Notes: generated by a model from the letters alone, not told the origin. A stretch of DNA of 64,000 nt from Rhodosporidiobolus odoratus (GCA_034387635.1 JAOANU010000011.1:528501-592500), one strand, 5' to 3'. Positions 42,261 to 55,332 are shown, numbered from the stretch's first letter. Numbers and translations are program-made.

Positions 42261-45200
42261 TTACTTCTTCTTCTTCCCCGACCCCGTCGTCGTCTTCCCC
42301 GCCGTCGCCGCCGTCTTTCCCCCCACAGAGCTCCTCGATCTCTTAGCCTTCGGCCCCGCCGGCTGTTTCCCACTCCCACTTGGCTGTTGCGCTTCTTCAT
42401 CACTGTCCTCCAAGGTCAAAACCGTTCCTGCCGTGGACCCCGAACCTGAAGCTTTGCGTTTCGTACCCCTTCCCGTTGAAGTCGTCGTGGTCGAGGAAGA
42501 TGACGCAGACGGAGCCGGCGCCGACCTCTCTTCCACCTTTGGTTTCTTTCCCCCACCCGCCGCACCCCCGACCGCACCCGCTCCCGCACTGACCGCCGAA
42601 CCCTGAGCTTGCACAACAGCCTGCATCCCCCCCTGTTCAATCCTCGCGGCCAACAATTTCGTAATCGTCAAAGTCCTTCGATGATCCCTAGCTGGAAGAC
42701 TCAGAGTCGTGCAAGGGGTCTCGAAATCGAAATTGGTTTGAACACCTTTCTCGAGAATCGAAGAGGAGGAAGTCGAGGTGGAGGTGGAGGTCGTGGTTGT
42801 AGAGGAAGAGGTAGTGCTCAATGCGTCGAGAGCGGTGACGGCGGGAATGGTTTCGAGGATTTTGGTTCGGAAAGAGGCTAGGTCTATCGGGCCTAGGTTG
42901 GTGATGTGGTTTGGGTGTGGGGTCGTACTACTGCCCGACTGACGGACAAGAGAGGTGGAAGTGGAAGCGTCGGTGTGATCGAGTAATTCCCACGGGTTGG
43001 GAATGAGGGAGGTAGGCGTTGCGTGACCGAAGAGACAGGTTAGACGGGAAAAGGTCGAGTCGGGAATCATGTCGAGGTTGAGGGGGGAAGGACGGTCCGA
43101 GGAGAGGAGACTGAGGAAAGAAGGTGGGCGGGAAGAGGGGGATAGGTCGGGCAGAGCGTAGAGGATGTGCAAGCAGACGTCGAGGAGTACAGAGGCTAGT
43201 TCGCAATGCTGAGGTCTGCCTTTCGAAAGCGCCTGTACAAGAGCAGAGTACGAAGTCAGCACTTGATAGGTCGAAGGGAGGAATGTCAGCATACCATGGC
43301 GGTTTTGGCACAAAGCGTCAAGCAATCCCGGTACAGCTCCGCAATGACCTTCTCAGTCGGCTTCTTCGTACACCCAAGAGCGACGACGAGCAGATGTGCG
43401 CCATAGAGGACAACCTGCCGAGTCGACGGATCCGCAAGCGCTTCTTGCTGGCCGAAATCATCTTGCGAGAAGAACCCCTTGATTGACTTGAGCAGCTCAT
43501 CGAGGGCGGCCGAACGACTTGAGGCGTTCCCTGCTCGGAGGAGAGTGTCGAGCAGACGAGACGCGCAGCGAAGGGTGGTTAATGCCGAGGTGCAGTCTTC
43601 TTCGGAAGAGTCGGCGCTGGATAGGGAGGTGAAGGCATTGGCGAGGCGAGAGAAGGAGACGCTGACGAGCTGTACTCCAATACAGCGTCAGTACAACGTC
43701 AATTACGATCGGCCTCAACAAAGACCTGACGAAGGGCTCACCTCGTCCGATGCCGCGCCATGATAACACTTCACCACCTGTTCCCCGAGGTAGCTCTGGC
43801 CTTCACCGCTGCATACGCGATCGATGAAATGCTGAGAGAGGGCGTTGAGCGCTTCGGCCTTATCGGCTGGCGTGAGAGACGAATCGAGGTCAAGCCTTTC
43901 AAGGCAAGCCTCGACTTCGACCTTGGAGATAGGCAGTCGCCAGAGGGTAAGACCGGAAAGGAATAGGTCCCAATCTTCGGTCGAAACGAGATTGGCGGGT
44001 GTGTCTGCAAAGGCCAGGCAGTGAGCAAACCGGTTGAGAAGGATCGAGAGGGAAACCATACCAGCTCCTCCGTCCTTGAGCAAGAGGAGAACCGCCGCAA
44101 GTAGCTTGGGCCGATATTCCTTGGCACCTGGTATATTCTTGATAACCACTCCGTCAAGCATACTAGCCCTCAGCCCCTTCGGATCGCCGCCAAAGAGCCC
44201 TTGGACCTGCGGAAGCGCCGAAAGCCTGAGGAAGAGCGAGCTCGCCTCATCAGCGGCGTTAGGTAGCGAGGCGGTGGTGAACCCTTCTTGCTGTAAGACG
44301 AGGAGGGAGAGAAGCTGTGCAAGAATGGGAAGGTTTACTCGAGTGAAGAGGGCGGCGCTACGACCTGCTTGGCGCTGCTGGGCGGCGAGAGCTGAAGGTA
44401 GGACGTCCTGTACAGGTGCATTGTCTTGCTCCGTCATCATCGTCGGTTCGAGCGCCAGCGTCGACAAAATCAGGTCGGTGACGAGGGCATGAAGCGCCGC
44501 GAGCGCGTGAACGAGGGCGGGATCGACTTGACGAGGCTGGCTCTCGGTGCCGACCGGCAAAAGCTGGACGACAAGGGCTCGCATAGCTGGCAAGACGACG
44601 CCTTTGAGCATGTCCGGTGCTGAGACGAGACCATCGAGAACGGCGCCCGCGAAGAAATTGACGACGAGATTGCTGGCAGGCCCGTTCAAAGTAGCACTCA
44701 GCTGCGCCGCGCTCATCGTCACAATCCACTGCGAGAGAGTGCCTGTGACGACGAAGTCGCGCTCCTGCAGAGCTCGCACAAAGGCGAGGGCGACTTCGAC
44801 AGAGAGTAGTTGCGGAAGAAGCTGAACGACGCCGGCGAGAGCCACTATGGCCCAATTGCTGTACGCCGCATAACGCGAGGATACGGACGTCGCGAGCTGG
44901 GCGAGGGCGGGCGGGGAAGAATCGACGAGGAGGGATTGAAGCTCGCCAATGAGTGCGAGGAGGGGTTGTGAACGGACTTGCGAAGGAGGAGGCGCGCGAC
45001 CAGAGGATCGCTGGGCTTCGGCGTGGACGGTATCTCTGGCATTGGTAGATAGGTGTCCTGCTGAGGCTAGTTCCTCGAGGAAGTAGAGAAGGCGGCGGGG
45101 TCGCTCTCCATCGCTTATCTTCTGCGCTGCCTCGTGGAAGGCGAAAAGAGCGTCGCCCAGCTCACTCAGAGCTTCGAGAGACGTCCAGACGGAGGGATAG

Positions 45201-48200
45201 GTGTCGAGAACATCAAGGATGTGATTGAAGAGGTTCGGTTCAGGGGAAAGCCGTAGAAGGACGACGAGAAGCTGCAGTACAAGCTGGTCAGAGGGAAGCT
45301 TTCAGTTACTTACGTGAAGACGCACCTGTAGAAGTCCCTCGAAGTCGTGAGTCGCCTCATATACCGCCACCACCACGGCCAGTTCATCTCTCCCCAGCCT
45401 GACCTTCCCGGCTGCGGCGTCCACCTTGGCTGACAGACCGTCCGGTATCATCTGCCTCGTGACACTCCAATGTGCTCCGACGTCGACGAGTCCCCGAACA
45501 CGAGACAGCAGCGGGTCTGCCGACTGCTCTCCTTCCGGCGAGAAAGGGGAGAAGACAAGCTTTGCCAACTCCCGCTTCACCGTTTGGACCCTTTCCTCCG
45601 TCTCAAGCGTCAACTCCATTCCCTCTTTCCCTCCCACCGCGACCCTTCTCCGCGCCCCGCCTGTCCCTCCGACAGCACCAGGCGGTCCAACCGTCTCCAC
45701 CGCAAGCGGTACCGTCCTCAAGATCCACAGGTGAATGGAGGGCTCCCCACCCTGAGCATCGTCTCCTTCCCCTCCTTCACGTTCACCACGCGGTTCCGTC
45801 TCTCCCCGAGCGATCATACGCTGCAAGTAGGCCCCATAGCTCATCACTCCCGCTCTGATCAGCTCCTCCGCCAGAAGCCGAACGTCGGCTTTGTCAATAT
45901 CGCCGGCGCCGTTTGTGATCGTCGAGGTACGGGAGGAGAGGAAGTGAGACGAGGCGGGAGTGGTAGGAACTGCAGTAGCGGCGGGGAAGGCTTCGTCCAC
46001 CCATTGAATGAAGGCGTCTTCGATGCTGACGCTGCTTTGTCCTTCCCGACTCTTTGCGCTGAGCCTCGCGCTCGAGCGAGGTGCGCCTGCGCCGTTGGTA
46101 GCAGAAGAGGACGTGGATCGTCCTGTCCTTCGGTCCACTTCCAGTGAGATAAGTCGTGCGACGGCGTAGCGGCGATGAGGAGCAGCAGGGCGGGTGGGAG
46201 ATGTGGCCCAGGTGAAGAAGAGGGGCAGCGCAAGCTCGAGAGGGATCGATAGGGCGGATTGCGAGGTGGACGAGGACGAAGGGACGCCGGATGCAGCGGT
46301 TGAATCGGACGCCGGAGCGCGTAGTCGGCTGGAGGTGGGCTGGGAAGAGCTTGATGTCGTCTTGGCCATGCTGTTCGACGGGGAAGAGGGTGCGGAGGCC
46401 GTCCGCGCCGTAGCGGGCGTAGAGGAGATGAAGAGCGCGCGGTGCACTTCCCGCATCTTCACCGGAAACTCGATGTCGTCGAGCTTTTTGAGCGCAGCGA
46501 GAAGCACGCGCTCGTTATCCGACGACCCCACAGCTGTCATGATGGCTGGTCCTCCAGCGTCGCCGCTTGACGACGGCTCAACCTGATTAACAGCTGACAA
46601 GGCCGCTAGGGGAAACGACCTCCTGAGCCGGATGTCCTCGAGATCCGCCTCGATAGTCTCGCGAAGCACAGAGTCCCCATCCGGATCTGTACCTTCCGCT
46701 GACAGTAGCTGGTCCAGTCGTCGCCCACGGTCGGCCTTCGCGGTGGAGGAAGCCGAGGTAAGGAGAGGATAGACAGGTGAAGGAAGCAGCGAAGTGAAGG
46801 CATCAGGATTCGCGAGGAAGGCGGATCGTATCAGAGAGGCGAAAGAGGAAGATAAGCTGCTGCTGAGGGACGAGGGCGGAGCATTGTCAAGCTCGCGCAA
46901 TCGGAGCAAACAGCCCCGCGCGAGTCTCGCCGTTGCCGGTTCGCTGGCGTAGATATCCGAGAGGTGATTCTCGATGAGAAGGAGAATGAACGGAAGTTGG
47001 CCAATTGGCGACGAGGTGGGAGGGGCGGGCGGTTCGAGGAGGTTGATGAGGAACCGGAGGAATTGCGGGCGGTCAAGGAGGGACTCTTCGTAGAGTAGAG
47101 ATGCGAGGCGGATACTGCAGCGTAGCAGCGTGAATACGCTGAGCGGTAGCGAGATGAGAACTATCTGCAGACGCACGTGTATTCGAACTTGCCTTCCCAC
47201 ACCTTCCGCTTCTCTTCGTCCATCAACCCCGGACTGGCCGCAGCGATGCCTGACTTTGCTGCGGTGCCGCTTAGCGACCCACTGCGAGCACGGGGCGTGC
47301 CTGCGGAAGGAGTGCCCGGCGTGCCAGGAGCGGGCGTAACAGGCAGAGTGCCGGGAAGAACGACCTCGGCAAGCTGCTTGCGCACGAACTCAGACACGAC
47401 CGTGGTGAATTCGCTGGTGTAGAGGGAGACGGCAAGTGGCAATGGACGTGTCTTTGCGAGTGATTGCTGCAAAGGGGAGCTTGGTGAGTGCACACAAGGC
47501 GGAAACCGAGCAAAGGCAAGACAAGACGCACGATCTCGACGCCCCCGAACGCTCTTACGAACCAGACTGCCCTCGGTACATCTACCTTCCGGGTTGAGAG
47601 CATGTCCAGCCCTTTCTCGCCCTTGTAGCCGTGCGGCACGCTTCGGCTTAGTTTCGACAGCGGGACAGCTGGCGAGGCCAAGTCAGAAAACCAGGCTTCG
47701 CGTTTGGCGTCAGTAAGGGTGATTCGCGAGGGAAGGCGGAAAGCAGATGGCCTGCGAGAAAGAGAGTGAGCAAGACTATTTTGCGACGAGGCGAGGGAAA
47801 AGCGTACCCGTAAGATGGCAGGCTCGCGTTCGCGTTCGCCTGCACAGCCGACACTAGCCTCGAAAGGTTGCCGAGGATGTCGTTGCTCTTCAATTTCTCG
47901 TAAATGTGCTGATGCGCTGAGAATGTCTCGGCCTGCGAGAAGACAATCCGGTTTCAACAAAGGAGAAAAGCAAAGATGGGTACCGAAATGAACGGGATCA
48001 GACGTACCGAAACGACAGCCTTACTCGCAAAGCCAGCCTTGACGACTGCCTCAGTCATCTGGTCCTCCTCCATGCCGTCCCTCGGCGAATAAAACATTGG
48101 CCACGCTTTTCCTCCTTCGCCATTCTGCCCAGCCGTTCCCGCCAGTCCTGCCAGCCCGTTTCCTGTCGACGCGGACCTGGTGGGCGGCCGTCCCGTTGTA

Positions 48201-48421
48201 GCCGAACTTCCGGAGGCCGCTCCGGCAGCAGGTGAAGGCTCGGCAAGCCAAGGCGCTCTCCAGGACGGCGGCTGGAGGTGATAACGGTGTAGACCTTGTT
48301 CGGCGAGGATGGCATCGAGCGGGCTGGGGAGGAAAGCGTGCGATGCACTCGGTGTCGTTTGAATTGCTGTCGCCGGTCCTGTCGTGGTATTGCTGGTCTG
48401 CGAGCGACCTTGTCGGGACAT
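42261..48421 (-). CDS. SRB8: Mediator complex subunit 12 (Srb8/Med12)
   Basis: Predicted 1,885 aa in nine exons: 48421-48008, 47932-47808, 47751-47532, 47466-47177, 47114-45326, 45271-44062, 44004-43742, 43669-43295, 43232-42261. Subunit of the Mediator CDK8 kinase module that represses or tunes RNA polymerase II. The diagnostic Med12 domain is near residues ~170-260: ITLTDAKREAWFSDLASP, VPLSKLSRSVPHGYKGEKGL and VDVPRAVWFVRAFGGVEI. The long middle is helical (LEV-rich). The C-terminus is Ser/Thr/Lys-rich with stretches such as TTTTSTSTSTSSSS and a terminal KKKK. The intron at 44061-44005 is 57 nt and would not break the frame if retained, so it was placed by its splice signals and by the odd residues it would encode. 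Confidence 0.88.
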
Positions 48422-49068
48422 GCCAGTCGCCTAGACGAGCGACACTGGTAGGCGGCGGAGCGGAGACTGGCGATTACAGCAGCGGCAGAACTTTGTAGGA
48501 CGCTGCAAGCCAGCACAGCTACGATGAGACGAAGGCGGGCGTAGACACTGTGCGGTGGGGGAAGCGGAAAATGAACAAGTCCGGCTTGTCTCCGGCCTTT
48601 TTCTTCTTGACCGGCGGACACTGATCAAAGCATGAGATGCTGTACAGTTGATTCTCCAGTGTACCTAGGGGGTAGACAGCAATATAACAACTTTGAGGAT
48701 GTTTTCACCTAGCACTTTGTCAGTAGACGCACGATTCAGCTAGGAGATTCAGACGCGCCTGAATGGATTTCTTACGTGTGTCACTATGGGCTCAGTGTGT
48801 AAGTCAGACTAGTAGAAAATTAGCGCGCATCCGAGACCGCGTCTCGAAAGTGCCAACGCCTCGATCCCCTTCATCTCCCCTTCACACTCTTGCATTCACT
48901 TGTTACTCGTCTGCCAGCTGTTTAAGGAGCTTTAGTCAAGCCTCCCTTACCTTCACCTTTCACCGCGCACCCTTCTCGCGCCTCTATCCTTCGCTTCCTC
49001 CTTGTTCAACTTGTCGTCAACACACCTCGTCGCTCCTTCCACCTGCAGACAGACATACAGCAGCCGCC
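48422..49068. other. Divergent intergenic region, MED12 to aspartic protease
   Basis: A 647-bp region, one of the longest promoters here. The side facing the protease is strongly pyrimidine-rich just before the ATG, as expected of a fungal 5' leader. No gene or repeat is seen. Confidence 0.5.
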
Positions 49069-51748
49069 ATGCACACTTCAGCCGTTCCTTCCTTTACCGC
49101 ACTCGCTGCCGCTGTCCTCACCTTCGGAGCCACTTCGACCCCCGTCTCAGCAGCCAATTCTCACAATGAACCTCGATCAGCAGGCGTACACCGCTTCTCG
49201 AAACGTATGCTCGATGTCAGGTTCGACTCGGGAGAAGTCAACCATGAGTACGTTGGCCGTCTTCTCTTCCATTTAGCACCACCGGCCTTCCAGCCGCTTC
49301 TCCGCTTCGACGAAGGAGAGGTGCGAGCGGTGCGGTGCGGCATGCAGCCCCTGATACGCGTCGCAAATTCGCCTCGGTGCAAGAGAAGGTGGTATGTGGT
49401 GAGTCGGAGCGTGTAGATTGGCAGGAAACGCGATGTACGAGGCAGCGATCACGCTTTGCCGAATCTGAGAAGGTCAATCCATGCAGGTGTTGGTCGAGCG
49501 GTACTGGCCCCCCTCGCTTCGGCAGAGTGCCATGATTGCCCTGCACGGGGACACAGGCATCTTGGAACGCGCCCTCTGCGCCGTCCTCCTTCGCCCTATT
49601 GACGATGTCCCTCCCCTCAATAGCTTCCTCGCGAACGACTTTGCCCGTGTCTCCCGCAAGTTCAACAAGGGTATCCTCAACTTCAAGCAGAACCATGTCG
49701 TAACCGCCAAGAACGCCACTGCCGCGGCTCGTCTCGCTCGTCGACGTGAAAACGTGTTCGAGCGCGCGCAAGAGTTGGAAAGGAGGAACCTGGCGGAGGA
49801 CAAGAGGATGAAGAGGGAAGTACAGGGCAGCATGGAGAAGAGGGCTGCTAGCGGAACTGTTGACCTGACGGACTACTGTACGTTCTGCCGTTGAAAGTTT
49901 TCTGGAGCATCCGAGGCGGAAGAGCTGAGTTTTCTTTTCCCGTCTTCCTGGCATCCCGCCTATCTCGCAGTCTCTGGAGGCAACGATGCTGCATACTTCG
50001 GTGGGATCGGTATCGGCACGCCCGCACAATCCTTCGGTGCGATTCGCTTTTCTGCATCGCTGTCAAGGATCGTTACTTACCCAGTGTTGCTTCCTCAGAT
50101 GTCATCTTCGGTTCGTTTCCGCCTGCTGTCAGCCACTACGCCTAGCCCGCTAACTGTCCTTTGCGGTGCAGATACCGGCTCGGCTGATCTCTGGGTACCT
50201 TCTTCGAAGTCTTCCACCTCGCACGACAAGTTCTCCACTTCGGCGTCCTCTACCATCGAGACCTCCACAGCTGAATGGGATATCACCTATGGTTCGTCTC
50301 GTTGCCTTACGCGCTTTATCGAACACATCGCTGATAGCTCGTCAACGTCTTCGCAGGTACCGGCTCTTCAGAAGGTTACCTGGCCCGTGACGTCGTTACC
50401 GTCGGCGGCCACTCCGTCAACCAGCAGATCTTCGCCCTTGCCGACAGCTCCGCCGCAGTGGTGGATGCGCTCCCCTCAGACGGGATCTGCGGCATGGCCT
50501 TCTCGACCATTGCGACATCCGGCGCCCCGACCTTCTTCGAGAACCTCATCACGCAAGGTGGAGTTAGCCAGCAGGTCTTCTCGTACTACATGACGAGGGC
50601 GAAGGATTCGACGACCAAGTCGAAGGGCACGATTGCAGGCGGCGAGCTTTGCATCGGTTGCATCGACTCGAGCAAGCACACCGGTAGCCTGTCCGTCCAC
50701 TCTCCTTACTCCTTGCGCCCTTCCTTTCTGTGACTGACACTTGCCCTCTCGCAGCAACTACGTCCCTGTCGCCTCGCAGTCTTACTGGTCTGTTAAAGCC
50801 GATGGCGTGTCGGTTGACGGAAGCGTCGTTTCCGGCACCTCCATGCTCGCTGCCATCGACACCGGCACGACCCTCATCTACGTCCCCACTACTGTCGCCA
50901 AGGCTCTCTACTCCCAAATAGGCGGCAGCCCCGTGAGCGGTTCTGCTGGCGAATACCACGTTCCTTGCGTCTCTTCCTTCGGTACCATCGGTCTCAGCTT
51001 TGGTGGCGTAAACTACAACATCCCCCTCGACGACATCTTCCTCGGCTACGCCTCTGCCAGCACTACGAGCGAATGCATTCTCGGAATCTTCGCTTCCGAC
51101 ATGTACGACGCCGAGGGCAACATGGTCGCAATCATCGGTAACCTCTTCCTCAAGACTACCTACACCGTCTTCTCCTACTCTCAGGGTGGGTCCCCCGCCG
51201 TCGGTTTCGCCCCCTCCATCACCTCTGGCGTCAGCGGGTCGTCCGCCTCTTCTGGCTCTTCCCCCTCGTCGCAAAGTGGCGGTTCTTCGGCCGCACTCGG
51301 AGGGTCTGCCTCAGGCAACTTGACCGGCTCAGCGCCCGTCAGCTCCTCCCAATCCGCCTTTGGCTACACCGCCACCAACGTTGCCGAAGTGACCGCCGAA
51401 CCCGGAGTAGCCTCGTCTGTTTCAGCCTACTCTGCCCCTCCCGCCACCGAGACTGTCTCTGCATCAGGCAGCTCAAACTCGACCTCGAGTGGCAGCAGCG
51501 ACAGCGGAAACATCGCCGGCGGGTTCACGTTCACCGTCTTCTCGGCAGCGGCTCCGGCTTCGACCGGAGGAGCGTCCAGCAAGGGCACTTCGACCGACTC
51601 GAACGGGAACGTGGTCAGCCCGGCGGAGCAGAGTGGGTCGGCTGCAGAGACGACGGGGGCTAGCAGTGGGGCGTCGTCCCTGCTCAGGTTTGGTGGGTCT
51701 GCTAGTCTCGTCGTTGCGCTGGTCGCCGCGGTCGCTGTTCTTGCCTGA
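49069..51748 (+). CDS. GPI-anchored pepsin-like aspartic protease (yapsin type)
   Basis: Predicted 652 aa in seven exons: 49069-49247, 49624-49877, 49971-50036, 50099-50110, 50172-50291, 50357-50690, 50755-51748. A signal peptide (AAAVLTFGATSTPVSA) is followed by a basic propeptide with dibasic sites (ARRREN, EKRAAS). The pepsin fold has YFGGIGIGTPAQSF, first catalytic DTGSADLWV (Asp ~171), ITYGTGSSEGY flap text, DGICGMAF, and the second catalytic IDTGTTLIY (Asp ~357). A Ser/Gly/Thr-rich stalk of about 150 residues ends in a C-terminal hydrophobic helix (ASLVVALVAAVAVLA), typical of a GPI signal. One exon is only 12 nt (50099-50110). The first intron (49248-49623) is unusually long, so an extra exon inside it is possible. 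The target surface proteins are unknown. Confidence 0.87.
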
Positions 51749-52314
51749 TTGGCCTCACCCCATTCCCCATGATCGAATCTTGCTCTGTCTAGTTATTGTC
51801 TTGTCTCCTTTTCTTATCATTCTCTCTCGTCTCTCTCGCAACCCTTGCTTATCGATACCTCACCGTTCTGCGCGCGCAACTTGTCCGATCCACTGTCACT
51901 ACTCGTCTCGTCCTATCTTTCCTTCCCCCCTTTTTTTTTGTCGTCCCTTCTTTCGCACTACTCATTGCTCCTCAGCTCCGTCACTCGTTCTTCTTCCCTC
52001 GCATTGTCCACATCTCCGTTTGTTCTCCATTCACATCTACCCTCTCGCTCTCTGAGCTTTCCGTCGTATCTGTAAAAGGGTGGTCAGAAGGCGCGCGGCG
52101 CGTGCGAGCGCTGGGTAGTTCCCGCGCAATAGACACTTCTGCCCTTCTTCACGAGCTGAATCCCGCCCTGCCGCAGATTCGTAAGCAAAGCCATGCAAGC
52201 GCAGTGAAAGCGAGAGCAGTCAACGCGGAAAAGGAAAGCCAAGCCATCGATCGAGGCTGTCCCCGAAGGTGGCCTCAGGCTCAGCGTACATTGCCAGCAG
52301 GTACCAAGAAGCGC
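51749..52314. other. Convergent 3' region with poly-C/poly-T tract
   Basis: Between the protease stop and the MYND gene stop. It is very pyrimidine-rich, with six C followed by nine T at about 51925-51939. Probably 3' untranslated and terminator sequence. No gene is seen. Confidence 0.5.
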
Positions 52315-53443
52315 TCAATCCATCTCATCCTGCTCCAGGCACTGTGGCTCGTCGACCCCCTTCTTCGCCTTTTTCTTCTTCTTCCCGTTCTTCCTCTTCA
52401 TCTGACCCGCGACAGCGGAACTTTCCTCCTTCTGAGCTTCTTGTCCCGCCTTCTGCTTCTTTTGCATCTCTTCGAGTTGACAAGAGACGACTTGAGCGGT
52501 CTTGACGCGGATAAGGTGTAGATCGGCGGAGAAGAAGGAAGCGTCGGGAAAAAGAATGATGCCCCTGTTGTAAGACAGCAAGTCAATTCGGGGCCAGCAA
52601 GAGGAAACACCGCAGCAGAGTGGTACGGGAAAGATGAGGGAGGCGTACTCTTGATGACCCGAGCGATCTCGGCATCCTTCTGGATCAACTCGCACAACTC
52701 CGCAAATTCTCTCCAGCGGTTCGTCAAAGAGTCAGTCCTGTCCCCTTCTCCATCGTTCGCCTTCTGCATCTCACTCTTGGCCAAAGCTCGATGATGAAGC
52801 GCTTCCTCCCACGTCTGGATCTCGAAAATCAAGCGAGCATGCATCTCCGTCCAGAGGATATGTGGTAGGCTCAACTTCGATTTCTCGTTTGCCTTGACGA
52901 TTAGACTGGCATCGGCATTAGTATAGAGGAGCACCGCCCCAATGCAAGCGGGTTCGAGCTGCAGTATGGCTTGACAGGCAATTGCGCGAAGGGTAGAAAG
53001 GAGAGCAGAGCGGCGGTTAACGGGCATGAGGTGGTCGGGGAGCCTGTGAATCAGGGTAGTCCCGGCCGAACCGGTGATCCCAAGTTCCATCAGGAAAGGA
53101 CTGGAGATGATCGACAAGCGCTTTGCGTTTCTGCGCGATATTGGGAAGAGTCGAGGGAGGGGAAATCGGCACGCTGAAGTCTTTTGTGCAGCTTAAAGTG
53201 CCGCACCTGGCAGTCGCTGTGGAATTGTAGCTCGGCGCGAAGACGTAAAACAAACGAGCGGCAGACAAACGAACCTGCTGCAGTACCGAACCTGCCGACC
53301 TTTCTGAAGGCATCGCGCACAGCTCAGGAGCTTAGTAGCGTCTGTGACAAGCGTGCAGGTCGGGATGCGATGGGATAATAGTCTGTCAAGGACTTGCCTC
53401 GGTGACAGCCCGCGCAGCCTTCCACGGTCGCCAACTTGGCCAT
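52315..53443 (-). CDS. MYND zinc-finger protein (gene model partly unresolved)
   Basis: Exons supported: 53443-53398, 53341-53275, then 53216 downward, ending with ~52591-52315. The start MAKLATVEGCAGCHRD continues into CARCLQKGRQVRYCS and SDCQVRHFKLHKRL, a complete MYND zinc finger (~10-50). The first intron is GC-AG (GCAAGT donor). After HKRL the frame cannot be joined to the next coding stretch (MPVNRRSALLSTLRAIACQA... RFEIQ-like helices, 53030-52640) with GT donors. A second GC donor or a frameshift near 53170 is needed. The final exon is reached by a GTACCA donor and encodes GIILFPDASFFSADL and a very Lys-rich tail (KRKNGKKKKKAKKG). MYND fingers bind proline-rich partners. The function here is unknown. 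Confidence 0.6.
53342..53397 (-). other. GC-AG intron in the MYND gene
   Basis: 56-nt intron with donor GAG|GCAAGT and acceptor GTCACAG. Only its removal joins the first and second cysteine pairs of the MYND finger in frame. Confidence 0.7.
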
Positions 53444-53789
53444 CTTGAGCAGATCCTTCTTGCGCGAGGTTGTCGATGAACGACCTGACAGCTTGGCTAT
53501 GCGGCACTGGCGGCGCGTACTTTGGTCACTGTACTCGGTATTGACTTGGCGGAATGTGGCGTTGAAGCGTTCGGAGTGCGGGAGGCTGGATGAGCAAGTG
53601 GAGTGCGGACTGAGGGGGAAGGGGTCGGCGTGGTGGGAGGGCGCAGGGGGGGATAGAACGTAGCACCAGTATCAGTGATTCACTTGACGAGTGTAGTCGA
53701 GGTGAACAAACGTTTCGATTTCGAGTTGTCGAGTTTCATCTTGTTTTCGCATTCCCTCTTCGTCCCACACCTCAAGATGGATCGCAAGC
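53444..53789. other. Divergent spacer, MYND gene to RNase H2 subunit B
   Basis: A 346-bp gap between two divergent starts. A run of eight or more G (about 53642-53651) is the only notable sequence. No gene is seen. Confidence 0.5.
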
Positions 53790-55332
53790 ATGTCTGCATA
53801 CTTCCAAAAGGTAGATACACGCTTTCCTCGAGTACGCCGTCCTGCTGACCCCATCTCGGCAGATGTCGCCGTAGACGCTTCCTCTCCCTCGACGCGTTTC
53901 TTACGCCTGCCACACCCTCGAACCCGTACGCCCTTGCCAGACTCTCGCCCAGAAACTTGTCCTGACCGTAGTGACGCGCAGACCAACCCGCCCTCTTTCT
54001 CCCTTACACTCGCGATGCTGGCCTCGAAACCGCTCGCCCAGGCTTGCTCGAGGTACAGAAAGTCCGCTTAGACGCAGACAAGCAGAGATGTTGGTTCGTG
54101 GGGCAAGAAGTCGTATCCGGTGCGTGTCGCGCTGCGTAGTCACCCCGTCTTGTCGCTAACCTCCCTTTTCTCCTGAAATGCAGACGGTTCAATTTCAATA
54201 TTCTCCCCTGTCGACCCTGTCTTCCTCGTAATGGCCTACCTGTCCGCCATTCAACCTCACTACCTCTCCTATGCCGACCTTTGGGACGCCATCGCCCAGC
54301 ACCGCTTTGAATCGCCGAGTAACGGAGATGAAAAGCCTGCAGAGGACGATCAAGAATCTCCTTTCGCAGAGGACTTGCTGAGGCTAGGTCAGATGGACTG
54401 TGTCAAGGAGAGGTTGGTCAAAGTATGCGATACTCAAGGTACGCTCATGTTCACACTTGGCCGCAGCGAACCAGTCCTGACCTGCCTTCGCACTCCGCAG
54501 AACACGATGGCACGACCCTCTACCGCCTCTCGCAGCCCGCCATCCTCTCTCTCCTCAAATCCAAAGTCGACGCACTGGTCGATGCCAGTGAAGGCGTCTT
54601 TGGAGCGCTTGAATCGACTAGCCCGGGAGAGGAAAAGGCTGAGAAGGTGGAAGCGTCGCAGGAAAATGACGAGAACTCGCCTGCTCCCGCCAGTACGAAG
54701 CGAAAGTTTTCTATGGTCACACGAGGATTGGGCAAGGAGGGCGCAGGGAACGGGCACGGGTTGAGCGAGCAGATTCAGACAGGTGCGCCGCGTCTTCCGT
54801 CGTCCCTTCTTGATTTCCTTTTGCTCCCAAACTCACTGACGGGGCATGTCGTCCACCGCTTGCAGAGTCGAGACAGAGATACGCTATTGGAATTATAGCC
54901 AACTACCTTCCCCCTGCCCTCGCGCATACTCTCCTTTCTTCCCACTCGTAAGCTGCTCTTCCATCCTCTACTCTGCGTCAGCCTCGACCGACCCATGCTC
55001 TGTCTCCTTCTGGCCGCAGCTTTTCCACCCTCACCGCCTACCTCTCCTCCTCCTCCACCTCCACCGTCCTCGGAACGACCTACCTCCCCGGCCGCGCCTC
55101 TGCCAAACTCGAAGCTGCCGAACTCGCTCTCGGTCTCGGTCTAGGGGGTGGAGCCGCCGCTAAGAAACGTAAAGCTGAAGCTTCGAAAGGAAGTAGGGGA
55201 GTTGAGGCGCTGAAGAAGGTCAATACGAAGGGGATGACTAGTTTGAGGGATATGTTTGCCAAACAGTCGGCGAAACCGACGGTGGCGGAGAAGAAGGAGG
55301 CGTCGGCGAAGAAGAAGGCCAAGAAGGCTTAG
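53790..55332 (+). CDS. RNH202: Ribonuclease H2 subunit B
   Basis: Predicted 401 aa in six exons: 53790-53925, 53982-54119, 54184-54438, 54501-54782, 54866-54947, 55020-55332. Structural subunit of the heterotrimer that removes RNA and single ribonucleotides from DNA in the nucleus. Family landmarks are LRLPHPRTHQPALFL, KQRCWFVGQEVVSDGSISIF, SPVDPVFLVMAYL and RQRYAIGIIANYLPP. The triple-barrel N-terminal part and the following helical part are present. The C-terminus is Lys/Ala-rich and includes GMTSLRDMFAKQS, which resembles a PCNA-interacting (PIP-like) motif, followed by KKKAKKA. The start gives a short N-terminus with SAYFQKVDTRFPRVRR, not obviously conserved. Confidence 0.85.
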
